From Calditrichota bacterium (lineage in GTDB: Bacteria > Zhuqueibacterota > Zhuqueibacteria > Residuimicrobiales > Krinioviventaceae), in contig JAADGR010000276.1 of assembly GCA_013152225.1 (NCBI GenBank), positions 1 to 34,505 on the forward strand: a stretch of 34,505 nt of DNA, written 5' to 3'. Made by a program: the position numbers and the translations under genes. Below the pieces are notes generated by a model. That model did no database searches. It had not been told where the DNA came from and was given only the letters and a program-made list of their open reading frames with translations. Positions within the stretch are counted from its first letter, which is position 1. Every line of letters starts with the position of its first letter. Of this stretch, positions 1 through 9,913 are shown in pieces.

Positions 1-159
1 TGGGATTGTATCATGGATTTATTGTTGAAAAGTAGCAACCATTCAGTTTTTTTATCATTTCGGTTGAAGCAAAGCGGAATATCGAAATCTCGTCATTCTC
101 CCAGGAGATTCCGGTATTCTCCCTGCGGTCGAAACCGGAATGACAGCACAATTCAATAT

Positions 160-855
160 TTAATACTTGGCATCTTTAATCGCCCTTGCCAGAATTTTTG
201 TCCACAACTTGTATCCATCGGCGTTGAGGTGCAATCCATCTGACACAAAGAGATCTTTTTTCGGTGAACCATCCCGACCGATCATGGGTGTAGCCGTGTC
301 GGCGTAAAATAAAAGTTTGTTCCTGTCGGAATAGGCCCGGATTAGTTCGTTCGCCTTTTTCATTTGTCCCCAAAGTGTCCATCGGTTGAGACTGGGTTTG
401 ATGGGGATATAAATAAAAGGAACGTCGGGAAATTTTGCATGCACTGCACGAAAGAATTTTTTATAGTCCGACAAAATTCTTTGCGGACTCTTGCCGCCGG
501 CGATATCGTTATCGCCGCAATAAAAGATGATGCACGAAGGCTTTTGATATTTCAGTGCAATGTCCTGAATAAAATAAAGCATATCCGAAATATGCGCTCC
601 GCCAAAACCGCGGTTGACTAGAGGCAGATCAGGAAAAAAGTTATGCGTTTTCCATTTGCGAATACTGGAACTGCCGATGAATAACACGGGACGTTCCGGA
701 ACGGCATTTTTCGCATCCCACTGACGAAACGAATCAATTTCTTTGAGAAAACGATTTGGGTCGGGATCGGTTTGCTGCGCCATAAGCGGCATGATGCTGC
801 TGAAAATCCAGAGCGCAATGATAAGAGAAAATAAGCGAGTTTTTAATTTTAGCAT
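160..855 (-). CDS. SGNH/GDSL-type esterase/hydrolase, secreted
   Basis: ORF 160..972; the internal ATG at 855 (MLKLKTRLFSLIIALWIFSSIMPLMAQ) gives a signal peptide. SGNH motifs: VLFIGSSSIRKW, GGAHISDM, YCGDNDIAGG, SDGLHLNADGY. Confidence 0.85.
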   Translation of the reverse strand: MLKLKTRLFSLIIALWIFSSIMPLMAQQTDPDPNRFLKEIDSFRQWDAKNAVPERPVLFIGSSSIRKWKTHNFFPDLPLVNRGFGGAHISDMLYFIQDIALKYQKPSCIIFYCGDNDIAGGKSPQRILSDYKKFFRAVHAKFPDVPFIYIPIKPSLNRWTLWGQMKKANELIRAYSDRNKLLFYADTATPMIGRDGSPKKDLFVSDGLHLNADGYKLWTKILARAIKDAKY

Positions 856-1034
856 GTTATTCCTTTCCTTTTGATGTAAAGCCTCGTTAGTTTTTCGTCG
901 GTGTCGTCCATAAAAACTTGCCGATCGAGACATAAAGAATCTACGAGATAGCGCTGAGTACCAAGCTCCCACAGGTTTTTGATTGTTTGTATAACTATAT
1001 TGATTTGTGGAACCTGCGGAAAGTTCGAGGACTT

Positions 1035-1112
1035 GGGAATCTTGTCGGAAAACGCTGAAACTGGAATATTTTTAATTTAATCGTCGATCCAACAAGATTC
1101 TTGCAGAATGAC
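1035..1112 (+). repeat. Dispersed repeat, same family as 23856..23944, copy 1 (lacks the left terminal GTCATTC)
   Basis: gggaatcttgtcggaaaacgctgaaactggaat...ttaatttaatcgtcgatccaacaagattcttgcagaatgac. Confidence 0.75.
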
Positions 1113-1155
1113 AAAAAAGTTAAATCTTTGCACCGGAGTAATTTCGGTATTCAAT

Positions 1156-1233
1156 CAATTTGTCACAACACCATGATTTATCATGGTGCTTTTACCATTG
1201 TATATTAAATGTGAACTGCTTTAGCAGTTTTAA
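1156..1233. repeat. Two-hairpin repeat (CACC..TTTA..GGTG + AAC.GC..GC.GTT), copy 1
   Basis: CACCATGA-TTTA-TCATGGTG (1169..1188) and AACTGC-TTTA-GCAGTT (1214..1229); 1156..1188 recurs inverted at 32943..32975 (32/33). Confidence 0.75.
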
Positions 1234-1248
1234 ACTGAGGCAGGCAGT

Positions 1249-2496
1249 CTATAAAAACATCATCCTGCTAATAAAAACCGCTGCCAGCACTCCAACCATG
1301 TCGGCGATCAATCCCGCCGGAACCGCATAACGGATTTTTTTAACCTGCACTGCGCCGAAATAAACGGCAATGACATAAAATGTCGTTTCCGTACAGCCGT
1401 AAATTGTGGAAGCAAGCTGGCCGGTAAACGAGTCCGGGCCGTGCGTTTTCAGCAGTTCCGTGATAATACCCAGAGTGCCGCTGCCGGAAAGCGGACGCAT
1501 GAGTGCAGCGGGCAGCACATCGGCGGGCATGCCGATGAGGTTTGTAAGCGGAGAAATAATCGTCACAAAAAAATCCATGGCTCCCGATGAACGAAACATG
1601 CCGATGGCCACCAGAATCGCCACCAGGAACGGAATGATTTTGACCGCCACCTGGAATCCCTCTTTTGCTCCTTCGACAAAGACTTCGTAAATTTTGATTT
1701 TTTTGAGAATTGCCATCGACGGAATAAGCAGCAGCAGCAGGGGGATAGTCCATCGTGAAATAAGGGTGATCAGGTTCTTAAACAGGTGCGGAGGTAAATT
1801 TTCAGTGATCGGCGTGAAAATATGATATTTCATCGCCAAAAGAATAGCAATAAGGATTGCGAAAAAAAAAGTCCAGCCCTTCCATGACTTTGAAATTTCA
1901 CTTTTAAATCCGGCCAAACCGTTTTCAAACGAAGCAAAAGTTTTCACAGCAAGAACAGCGGTAATAGTTGCCATGAACGATGAAAAAATTGTTGGACCGA
2001 TGATGGCCGTCGGGTCGCTCGATTGCAGTCCCGACCGCACAGCAATGATGGTCATAGGCACGAGGGTGATGCTTGCCGTGTTCAATCCCATGAACATGAT
2101 CATGGAATTGGAGGCCGTGTCTTTTTGCGGATTCAGAGTTTGCAATTCCTCCATCGCTTTGATGCCGAATGGTGTGGCCGCGTTGCCCAGCCCCAGCCAG
2201 TTTGCGGAAATATTGAGCATCATCGCCCCGATGGCCGGATGATCGCGGGGAATTTCCGGGAAAAGCCTGGCGCTCACCGGGCGGATAAGTCGCGCAAGGA
2301 CTTTGACAAGCCCCGCTTCCTCGGCGATTTTCATCATTCCCAGCCACAGCGTCATAATACCGATGAGCCCCAGGGCAATATCGACCGCTGTTTTTGCGCT
2401 GTCAAAAGCACCCTTGGTTATCGCACCGATATGTCCCGTAAACGCAGCAACAACGACTGAAACGGCAATCAAAAATAACCAGATGTAATTCATCAT
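1249..2496 (-). CDS. Nucleoside-recognition (Gate) domain protein, fused SpmA/SpmB-like membrane protein
   Basis: Multi-TM protein with SpmA-like N-half (MMLNISANWLGLGNAATPFGIKAMEELQ) and SpmB-like C-half (AALMRPLSGSGTLGIITELL...GPDSFTGQLASTIYGCTETTFYVIAVYFGAV). SD-like aggaga precedes ATG 2496/2493. Confidence 0.85.
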   Translation of the reverse strand: MMNYIWLFLIAVSVVVAAFTGHIGAITKGAFDSAKTAVDIALGLIGIMTLWLGMMKIAEEAGLVKVLARLIRPVSARLFPEIPRDHPAIGAMMLNISANWLGLGNAATPFGIKAMEELQTLNPQKDTASNSMIMFMGLNTASITLVPMTIIAVRSGLQSSDPTAIIGPTIFSSFMATITAVLAVKTFASFENGLAGFKSEISKSWKGWTFFFAILIAILLAMKYHIFTPITENLPPHLFKNLITLISRWTIPLLLLLIPSMAILKKIKIYEVFVEGAKEGFQVAVKIIPFLVAILVAIGMFRSSGAMDFFVTIISPLTNLIGMPADVLPAALMRPLSGSGTLGIITELLKTHGPDSFTGQLASTIYGCTETTFYVIAVYFGAVQVKKIRYAVPAGLIADMVGVLAAVFISRMMFL

Positions 2497-2526
2497 AAAA
2501 GAGTTTTCTCCTGAAAAGCACAATAG

Positions 2527-2548
2527 TGCAATCCATACAGGGATTGCG
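2527..2548. repeat. Single-hairpin unit related to the double-hairpin core repeat
   Basis: TGCAATCC-ATACAG-GGATTGC(G), flanked by AG...CTCC; same stem as the first hairpin of the 20491 copy. Confidence 0.5.
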
Positions 2549-2573
2549 CTCCAATTTTTGCCTGCAAATTCCT

Positions 2574-2700
2574 CGTCACCATGCTCTCAGATTGTGTAAA
2601 AACGAAGAGTGCAACGCCTTTATGCGTTGCAATGCAGCCCATAAAGGGGCTGCACTCCTGGAATTTGATCGTTTTCACACAGTCTGTCTGCGTGGTGACG
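2574..2700. repeat. Nested palindromic element: 32-bp imperfect inverted repeat enclosing the 53-bp double-hairpin core (2606..2658)
   Basis: Left arm 2574..2605 cgtcaccatgctctcagattgtgtaaaaacga; right arm 2669..2700 reverse complement cgtcaccacgcagacagactgtgtgaaaacga (26/32 identical). Core AGAGTGCAACGCCTTTATGCGTTGCAATGCAGCCCATAAAGGGGCTGCACTCC. Confidence 0.85.
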
Positions 2701-2704
2701 GCTG

Positions 2705-2777
2705 TGGACGCTCCGCGTCCAGTTATTGTACGCCAACCGGCCAGGATGCGATGCCTTCCCACGCGGGAGCGTGGGAA
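2705..2777. repeat. Two further intergenic hairpins
   Basis: TGGACGC-TCC-GCGTCCA (2705..2721) and TTCCCACGC-GGGA-GCGTGGGAA (2756..2777), both perfect. Confidence 0.6.
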
Positions 2778-2969
2778 CGAGGTTGATCTTTGTGTCGAAT
2801 AAGAGTTAGATTGTAAAAAGATAAAGTAATTTCAAAGAGATGCAAGTCAATTTTACTGGTGCCGATAAAAAGTACTTGTTTCAAACAATTCAAGTTTGTA
2901 AATTTGCCGGTCTTTTTTTTAAACATACGAGATTCTATTTATTTAATGACTTGAACCAAGGAGGAAGGA

Positions 2970-3158
2970 ATGAAAGCCAGCATAGATGAAGACCTGTGTA
3001 CTGCGTGTGAATTGTGTGTCGATACGTGCCCTGAAGTTTTTGAGATGGGTGATGACGTTGCCGTTGTTAAAGTCGATGTCGTTCCTGCTGATGCAGAGGA
3101 TGATACTCGCGAAGCGGCTGAATCCTGCCCGGCAGAATGTATTAACATCGAAGAGTAA
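2970..3158 (+). CDS. 4Fe-4S single-cluster ferredoxin
   Basis: 62 aa; CTACELCVDTCP...ESCPAECI cysteine pattern; SD aaggagg upstream. Confidence 0.93.
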   Translation: MKASIDEDLCTACELCVDTCPEVFEMGDDVAVVKVDVVPADAEDDTREAAESCPAECINIEE

Positions 3159-3194
3159 GAATTTAACTTTATAAAATTCTTTGTTGGAAAATAA

Positions 3195-3228
3195 ATGGCT
3201 GATTCTTTTAGAGTCAGCCATTTTTTTC
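3195..3228 (+). terminator. Rho-independent terminator after the ferredoxin gene
   Basis: atggctgattc-ttttag-agtcagccat followed by a 7-T run. Confidence 0.75.
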
Positions 3229-3249
3229 ATATTGCTTGCCCGATTTCCA

Positions 3250-3278
3250 TTGACAAAGAATAGAGATATTCTTATATT
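3250..3278 (+). promoter_or_regulatory. Sigma70-type promoter for the TRAP operon
   Basis: TTGACA (3250..3255), 17-bp spacer, TATATT (3273..3278). Confidence 0.6.
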
Positions 3279-3291
3279 TAATTTTTAAAAT

Positions 3292-3305
3292 TTGAACCGG
3301 TTTAA
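3292..3305. promoter_or_regulatory. LacI-family operator (site O1) in front of dctP
   Basis: TTGAACCGGTTTAA near-palindrome centred on CG, just downstream of the -10; reverse complement TTAAACCGGTTCAA matches site O2 at 13/14. Confidence 0.7.
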
Positions 3306-3327
3306 ATAACGAGTTTGGAGGCAGCAA

Positions 3328-4320
3328 ATGCGTTTCTCAAGATTTATCTTTTTGATGATCGTTGCAATAATAACCTCTGTGATACTTTTCTCCGGATGTA
3401 ATTCCGGCGGCAAAAAAGTTGTTACACTTAAACTGGCTCACGGCCTGTCTGTAGAACACCCCGTACATAAAGCACTGGTGTTCATGGCGCAAAGGGCATA
3501 CGAAAAATCCGATTCAACGCTAAAAATTGACATTTATCCCAACGAGCAACTTGGGAATGAGAAAGAATGCATCGAGCAGCTCCAGATGGGCAGTCTTGCA
3601 ATGACCAAAGTTTCCACCAGCCCTTTGGAAGTTTTCGTACCAAAATTCAAAGTTTTGGCCTTGCCTTATCTCTTTAAAAATGATGAGGAAAAATGGAAAG
3701 TTCTTAACGGGCCTATTGGAAAAGAATTGCTTGCTGCGGGGGAATCAGAAGGGTTAAAAGGGTTGTGTTTCTTTGACGCCGGGGCAAGAAGTTTTTACAC
3801 GAGCAAAAAGCCAATTCTAACTCCGGCAGACTTGAAGGGCTTGAAAATCCGAACCCAGCAAAGCCCTATGGCCATGGAAATGGTGTCCGCTCTGGGCGGC
3901 TCTCCCACGCCGATTTCCTGGGGCGAACTTTACACGGCACTGCAGCAAGGTGTTGTCGACGGTGCGGAAAATAATCCTCCCAGCCTGTTTACTTCCAACC
4001 ATTACGAAGTCTGTAAATACTACAGCCTCGATGAACACACCATGGTTCCCGACATTGTTTTGATCAGCACGATTGTGTGGAAAAAGTTGAGCCCTGCGCA
4101 TCAAAAAGCTTTGCAGGAAGCTGCTGACGAAACCGTGCCATACCAAATCAAATTATGGAAAAAGTTTGTTCAGGAAAGCATGGATAAAATGATTGCTAAA
4201 GGATTAAAAGTCTATCATCCTGACAAAAAACTATTCATAGAAAAAGCACAGGCAATGTACAAAAAATACCAGGGGACGGAAATTGGTGAGATGGCCAAAC
4301 GGATCCAAGAGGAACAATAA
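3328..4320 (+). CDS. dctP: TRAP transporter substrate-binding protein, DctP family (lipoprotein; likely sugar-acid/uronate type)
   Basis: Lipobox ..LFSGC; DctP motifs LKIRTQQSPMAMEMVSALGGSPTPISWGELYTALQQGVVDGAENNPPSL and HYEVCKYYSLDEHTMVPDIVLIS. Confidence 0.92.
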   Translation: MRFSRFIFLMIVAIITSVILFSGCNSGGKKVVTLKLAHGLSVEHPVHKALVFMAQRAYEKSDSTLKIDIYPNEQLGNEKECIEQLQMGSLAMTKVSTSPLEVFVPKFKVLALPYLFKNDEEKWKVLNGPIGKELLAAGESEGLKGLCFFDAGARSFYTSKKPILTPADLKGLKIRTQQSPMAMEMVSALGGSPTPISWGELYTALQQGVVDGAENNPPSLFTSNHYEVCKYYSLDEHTMVPDIVLISTIVWKKLSPAHQKALQEAADETVPYQIKLWKKFVQESMDKMIAKGLKVYHPDKKLFIEKAQAMYKKYQGTEIGEMAKRIQEEQ

Positions 4321-4322
4321 AT

Positions 4323-4853
4323 ATGTGGCGATCTTTACTTCGAGGGCTTGATAGATTCCTGGAAATGATCACAACAGTGTCTATGGCCTTGCTGACCCTC
4401 GATGTAACCTGGCAGGTGATCACGAGGTTTATTCTTAAACATCCGAGTGACTGGACTGAGGAACTTGCTGTTTTTCTGATGATTTGGGTCGGACTCCTCG
4501 GCTCTGCTGTTGCCCTTCACCGCGGCGCTCATTTGGGAATTGATTATTTTGTCGGCAAATTGAGCATCAAAAAAAAGTTGTACACCGAGGTATTTGCTTA
4601 TCTCTGTGTTACAGGATTCTCAATCGGTGTAATGCTATTAGGCGGGATTCAGATGGTCTCGATAACGTTTGCGCACGGCCAGGTTTCGCCGGCACTCAAA
4701 ATCCCGATGGGAATCGTTTATCTTGCCGTTCCTGTCACCGGTTTTTTCCTGACTTTGTATAGCATTGGATTTTTGATCGATTCGTTTACGCAACTGAAAA
4801 GCAAGAAAGACAAACCGAAAGCACCATATATTAATTTAACGCCAACAACTTGA
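4323..4853 (+). CDS. dctQ: TRAP transporter small permease, DctQ family
   Basis: About 4 TM; DWTEELAVFLMIWVGLLGSAVALHRGAHLGIDYFV; 2 nt after dctP. Confidence 0.9.
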   Translation: MWRSLLRGLDRFLEMITTVSMALLTLDVTWQVITRFILKHPSDWTEELAVFLMIWVGLLGSAVALHRGAHLGIDYFVGKLSIKKKLYTEVFAYLCVTGFSIGVMLLGGIQMVSITFAHGQVSPALKIPMGIVYLAVPVTGFFLTLYSIGFLIDSFTQLKSKKDKPKAPYINLTPTT

Positions 4854-4885
4854 ACTTTTTGCTATAAAAACTCCAAGGTATACTT

Positions 4886-6181
4886 ATGGACTGGCCTCTC
4901 ATTGTTTTAATTTCAAGTTTCCTTATCTTCCTTGTATTGAATGTTCCCATTGCTTTTTCCATTGGCCTGTCATCATTATTGACTATTTTTGCGATTGGCG
5001 GAATTCCGGCTTTTATGACTGTCGCCTTTAAAATTGCAACCGGCATCGATAGTTTTGCTTTGCTGGCAATTCCATTTTTTATATTGGCGGGTCAACTTAT
5101 GGGGCACGGCGGTATTGCCCGGCGCTTGATCGATTTTGCCAATGTTCTTGTCGGGCGTTTTCCCGGCGGATTATCGTATGTCAATATTATGACCTGCATG
5201 CTTTTCGGTGCGATCTCCGGTTCTGCGGTTGCTGCGGTTTCAAGCGTTGGTGGATTTATGATTCCCCTGATGAATGAAGAGGGGTACGATCGCGATTTCA
5301 ATGCCTCGGTGAGCATCACCGCTGCAACGACAGGCCTGCTCATTCCTCCCAGCAACGTGATGATCGTCTATTCTCTTGCAACGGGGGGCGCTGTCTCCAT
5401 TGCAGCGATTTTTCTCGCCGGTTTTTTACCGGGCATTCTTATGGGATTGGGTCTTATGGTTGTAAGTGGGGTGATTTCGGTGAGAAATCACTACGGCAAA
5501 GGGACCAGGTTTGGTTTTAAGGAAGGAATTGTAAAGTTTCTGGTCGCCTTGCCGGCACTATTTCTGGTCGTGTTGGTACTGGGAGGTATCCTCGCAGGTT
5601 TTTTTACGGCGACTGAGGCTGCAGCCATTGCTGTTGTATATGCATTATTCCTTTCCGTCTTTGTTTATCAAGAAGTGAAAATCAAAGAACTGCCGAGAAT
5701 ATTTTTGCAAGCAGGCATAACGACGTCAGTCGTATTTTTGCTTATCGGTACCTCGATGGCCATGTCTTATGTCTTGTCTTATGAAAATATTCCACAAGCT
5801 ATTAGTGCAGCTTTATTGGGACTGACCAACAACAAGATTCTCATTTTACTTATCATCAACTTGATGCTGTTATTTGTCGGTACATTTATGGACATGACAC
5901 CCGCAGTGCTCATTTTTACGCCGATCTTTTTACCCATTGTTGTAGGCATGGGAGTAAGTCCCATTCATTTCGGCATTTTGATGATTATGAATCTGTGCAT
6001 CGGCATCTGTACGCCGCCGGTCGGTTCTTGTTTGTTTGTCGGCTGCGGTATCGCTGATACGACGATTACTCATGTTATTCCTAAAATATTACCGTTCTTT
6101 GCTGCCATGATTGTCGTTCTTTTTATTGTAACTTATATTCCGGAAATTTCGCTGTTCGTACCTAAACTGTTTGGTTTTTAA
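4886..6181 (+). CDS. dctM: TRAP transporter large permease, DctM family
   Basis: Multi-TM; LLAIPFFILAGQLMGHGGIARRLIDFANVLVGRFPGGLSYVNI, GAISGSAVAAVSSVGGFMIPLM, TPAVLIFTPIFLPIV. Confidence 0.94.
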   Translation: MDWPLIVLISSFLIFLVLNVPIAFSIGLSSLLTIFAIGGIPAFMTVAFKIATGIDSFALLAIPFFILAGQLMGHGGIARRLIDFANVLVGRFPGGLSYVNIMTCMLFGAISGSAVAAVSSVGGFMIPLMNEEGYDRDFNASVSITAATTGLLIPPSNVMIVYSLATGGAVSIAAIFLAGFLPGILMGLGLMVVSGVISVRNHYGKGTRFGFKEGIVKFLVALPALFLVVLVLGGILAGFFTATEAAAIAVVYALFLSVFVYQEVKIKELPRIFLQAGITTSVVFLLIGTSMAMSYVLSYENIPQAISAALLGLTNNKILILLIINLMLLFVGTFMDMTPAVLIFTPIFLPIVVGMGVSPIHFGILMIMNLCIGICTPPVGSCLFVGCGIADTTITHVIPKILPFFAAMIVVLFIVTYIPEISLFVPKLFGF

Positions 6182-6189
6182 TACCCCTG

Positions 6190-6222
6190 CCACCTTTGCT
6201 TTTCACAAAGGTGGTTTTGTTT
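6190..6222 (+). terminator. Rho-independent terminator after dctM
   Basis: CCACCTTTG-cttttca-CAAAGGTGG perfect 9-bp stem followed by ttttgttt. Confidence 0.75.
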
Positions 6223-6231
6223 AACAATATC

Positions 6232-6245
6232 TTAAATCGGTTCAA
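6232..6245. promoter_or_regulatory. LacI-family operator (site O2), autoregulatory candidate
   Basis: TTAAATCGGTTCAA, 13/14 match to the reverse complement of O1, ending 4 bp before the lacI ATG (6250). Confidence 0.65.
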
Positions 6246-6249
6246 ATTT

Positions 6250-7293
6250 ATGGCTATGACTATTGCGGATATAGCAAAGATTGCCGGTGTGTCGCGCGCT
6301 ACCGTGTCCGGTGTTCTTAATAATAGCCCCACGGTAAGTGCAAAAACTAAAGATCGTATTCTTGCGATCATCAAAAAATATGATTATCGTCCAAACGAAA
6401 TCGCTCGTGCACTTGCTCTCAACCAGACGGGGATCATTGGGTTGATTGTCAAGGATATTTCAAACCCACTTTACAGTGAAATTGCATTGGGCGTTGAAGA
6501 CGTTTGCGGGCAGGAGGGGCTGAGCGTGATCATCGGCAACAGTCATAAGGAGTGGGATCGTGAAGTTGCGCATATTAACCTTTTAAAGCGCCGGCGCGTC
6601 GATGGTCTTATTATTTTCCCGCTGCAAAAGGGGGCTGATGTTCGTCATATTGCGGATCTTAAAAAAGAAAAATACCCTTTTGTTCTGCTGGCTGAGATTC
6701 CCGGTATTGAAGCCGATCTGGTTCGTGCGGATGATGAGGTGGGAGCGTTTCAGGCAACAGAGCATTTAATAAATCTCGGACGTAAAAGAATTGGTTATAT
6801 CACCGGCCCGCAGAGCGCCCTGGCCAGTGACCGCAGACTGTCCGGTTATCGCAAAGCGCTGAAAAAGCATGGGCTTGTTCCTAATGATAAGCATGTTATT
6901 CGCGGCGGATGGCGGCTGAAGGACGGCTATAAGGTGGGCAAGGAATTCTTGTCATGCGAAACAACCTGTCCTGATGCGGTTTTCTGTTATAATGATTCTG
7001 TTGCTATCGGTGTGATGAGAGCATTTGTTGAAAATGGTGTTCGTGTCCCACAAGATGTTGCCGTGGTGGGCTTTGACGATGCGGGCGTCGGTGCATATCT
7101 TGAAACCGGATTGACAACAGTTGCGCAACCGGCAATGGAAATCGGCCGTCGGTCTGCCATGCGGCTTGTTGAATTGATTCGCTTAAAAGATAATGCGCAA
7201 AAACCGAAAAAATTGTATTTGCAAACCAAGCTGCAAATACGCGAAACATGTGGTGCAAATAAAAAGGGGAGTGTAAGTGTTCAGAAAAAATAG
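6250..7293 (+). CDS. LacI-family transcriptional regulator
   Basis: MAMTIADIAKIAGVSRATVSGVLNNSPTVSAKTKDRI HTH followed by a periplasmic-binding-like domain. The ORF track starts at an upstream TTG (6196), inside the terminator. Confidence 0.93.
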   Translation: MAMTIADIAKIAGVSRATVSGVLNNSPTVSAKTKDRILAIIKKYDYRPNEIARALALNQTGIIGLIVKDISNPLYSEIALGVEDVCGQEGLSVIIGNSHKEWDREVAHINLLKRRRVDGLIIFPLQKGADVRHIADLKKEKYPFVLLAEIPGIEADLVRADDEVGAFQATEHLINLGRKRIGYITGPQSALASDRRLSGYRKALKKHGLVPNDKHVIRGGWRLKDGYKVGKEFLSCETTCPDAVFCYNDSVAIGVMRAFVENGVRVPQDVAVVGFDDAGVGAYLETGLTTVAQPAMEIGRRSAMRLVELIRLKDNAQKPKKLYLQTKLQIRETCGANKKGSVSVQKK

Positions 7294-7403
7294 ATGGTTT
7301 TGGTCGTTTTTTAAGAGCGCGGAACATTCTTTAATGCAAAAAGTTGTATTTTCAACATTTTGAGCAAATAAGTCGGTAACCGATTACAGGATTATATTTT
7401 TAC

Positions 7404-7452
7404 ATCCCCCTGGTTCCGCCTGCGGCGAAACCATCCCCCTTCAAAGGGGGAT
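7404..7452. repeat. Two-hairpin intergenic repeat
   Basis: GGTTCCGCC-tgc-GGCGAAACC followed by ATCCCCCTTcaAAGGGGGAT. Confidence 0.55.
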
Positions 7453-7527
7453 TTCACACGCTTTGCTTGATGACTTGAAAATCAGAGGGGATGTGAATGG
7501 CGGTCTTGCTATCGGTTACATAAAATA

Positions 7528-8328
7528 ATGAGAGAATCGGAGGATCGTGTGAGTTACGTGGAAAATGTATTTAGTTTGAAAGGCCGTGTTGCCGCTGTTG
7601 TTGGTGGTGGTGGTGTTCTGGCCGGTGCAATGGCACAGGGTTTGGCAAAAGCCGGCGCTGATATTGCCATCCTGGATTTAAATCCCGATAACGCCGAAAA
7701 GATGGCAAAAGCCTGCAGGGACCAGGGTGTAAAGGCGATGAGCATTGCCGTTGATGCCACTTCAAAATCGGGTTTACGGGAAGCGGAATCAAAAGCCAGG
7801 GAAGAGCTTGGCGTGGTCGATATTTTAATCAATGCGCCGGGTATTAATTCCAGCACACCTTTTTTTGAAATTCCAGAAGGCGAATGGGATAAAATTATTC
7901 AGGTAAATTTAAAGAGTATTTTTCTGGCGAGTCAGGTTTTTGCGAAAAAAATGATAGATAATGGCAAAAAGGGCAGCATTATTAATATTTCGTCCGCCTC
8001 ATCCGGGCCGCCTCTTTCAAAAGTATTTACGTATAGTATTAGTAAAGCAGGTATAAATAACATGACCCAGTTTCTTGCCCGCGAATTTGCAACCCAGGGT
8101 GTTCGCGTCAATGCCATTGCACCGGGATTTTTTCCTGCCGAACAAAACAGGAAAATTCTGACGGAAGAAAGAGTGGCTGACATTATGCGCCATACGCCGA
8201 TGGATCGTTTCGGAGACGCGGAAGAACTTGTCGGTACTGTTATTCTTTTATCATCGGAGAAGGCGTCGTCTTTTATCACAGGGGCAATATTTCGAGTGGA
8301 CGGCGGGTTTACGGCAATGACGATTTAA
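7528..8328 (+). CDS. SDR-family oxidoreductase (D-mannonate oxidoreductase/fructuronate reductase-like is a possible role)
   Basis: VVGGGGVLAGAMAQGLAKAGA cofactor motif, YSISKAGINN active site, GRVAA start. A GTG at 7549 after GGAGG is an alternative start. Confidence 0.88.
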   Translation: MRESEDRVSYVENVFSLKGRVAAVVGGGGVLAGAMAQGLAKAGADIAILDLNPDNAEKMAKACRDQGVKAMSIAVDATSKSGLREAESKAREELGVVDILINAPGINSSTPFFEIPEGEWDKIIQVNLKSIFLASQVFAKKMIDNGKKGSIINISSASSGPPLSKVFTYSISKAGINNMTQFLAREFATQGVRVNAIAPGFFPAEQNRKILTEERVADIMRHTPMDRFGDAEELVGTVILLSSEKASSFITGAIFRVDGGFTAMTI

Positions 8329-8458
8329 GCGAGAACGCTCAAGAGTAGTTTATAAAAATGAACTTGTTTTGCAATTCGGCTGCAAATTGTGTATGCAGTA
8401 GGGAGACCGGAGACGGGAAACAGGAAGTAATATATAAGAATTATAAGGAGCAATTAGA

Positions 8459-9913
<1,455 letters not shown>

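Noticed and set aside
2493-2802. Overlapping ORFs of 73-89 aa on both strands
   Set aside because: They are translations of the nested palindromic repeat; mirrored peptides on the two strands reflect the inverted repeat, not genes.
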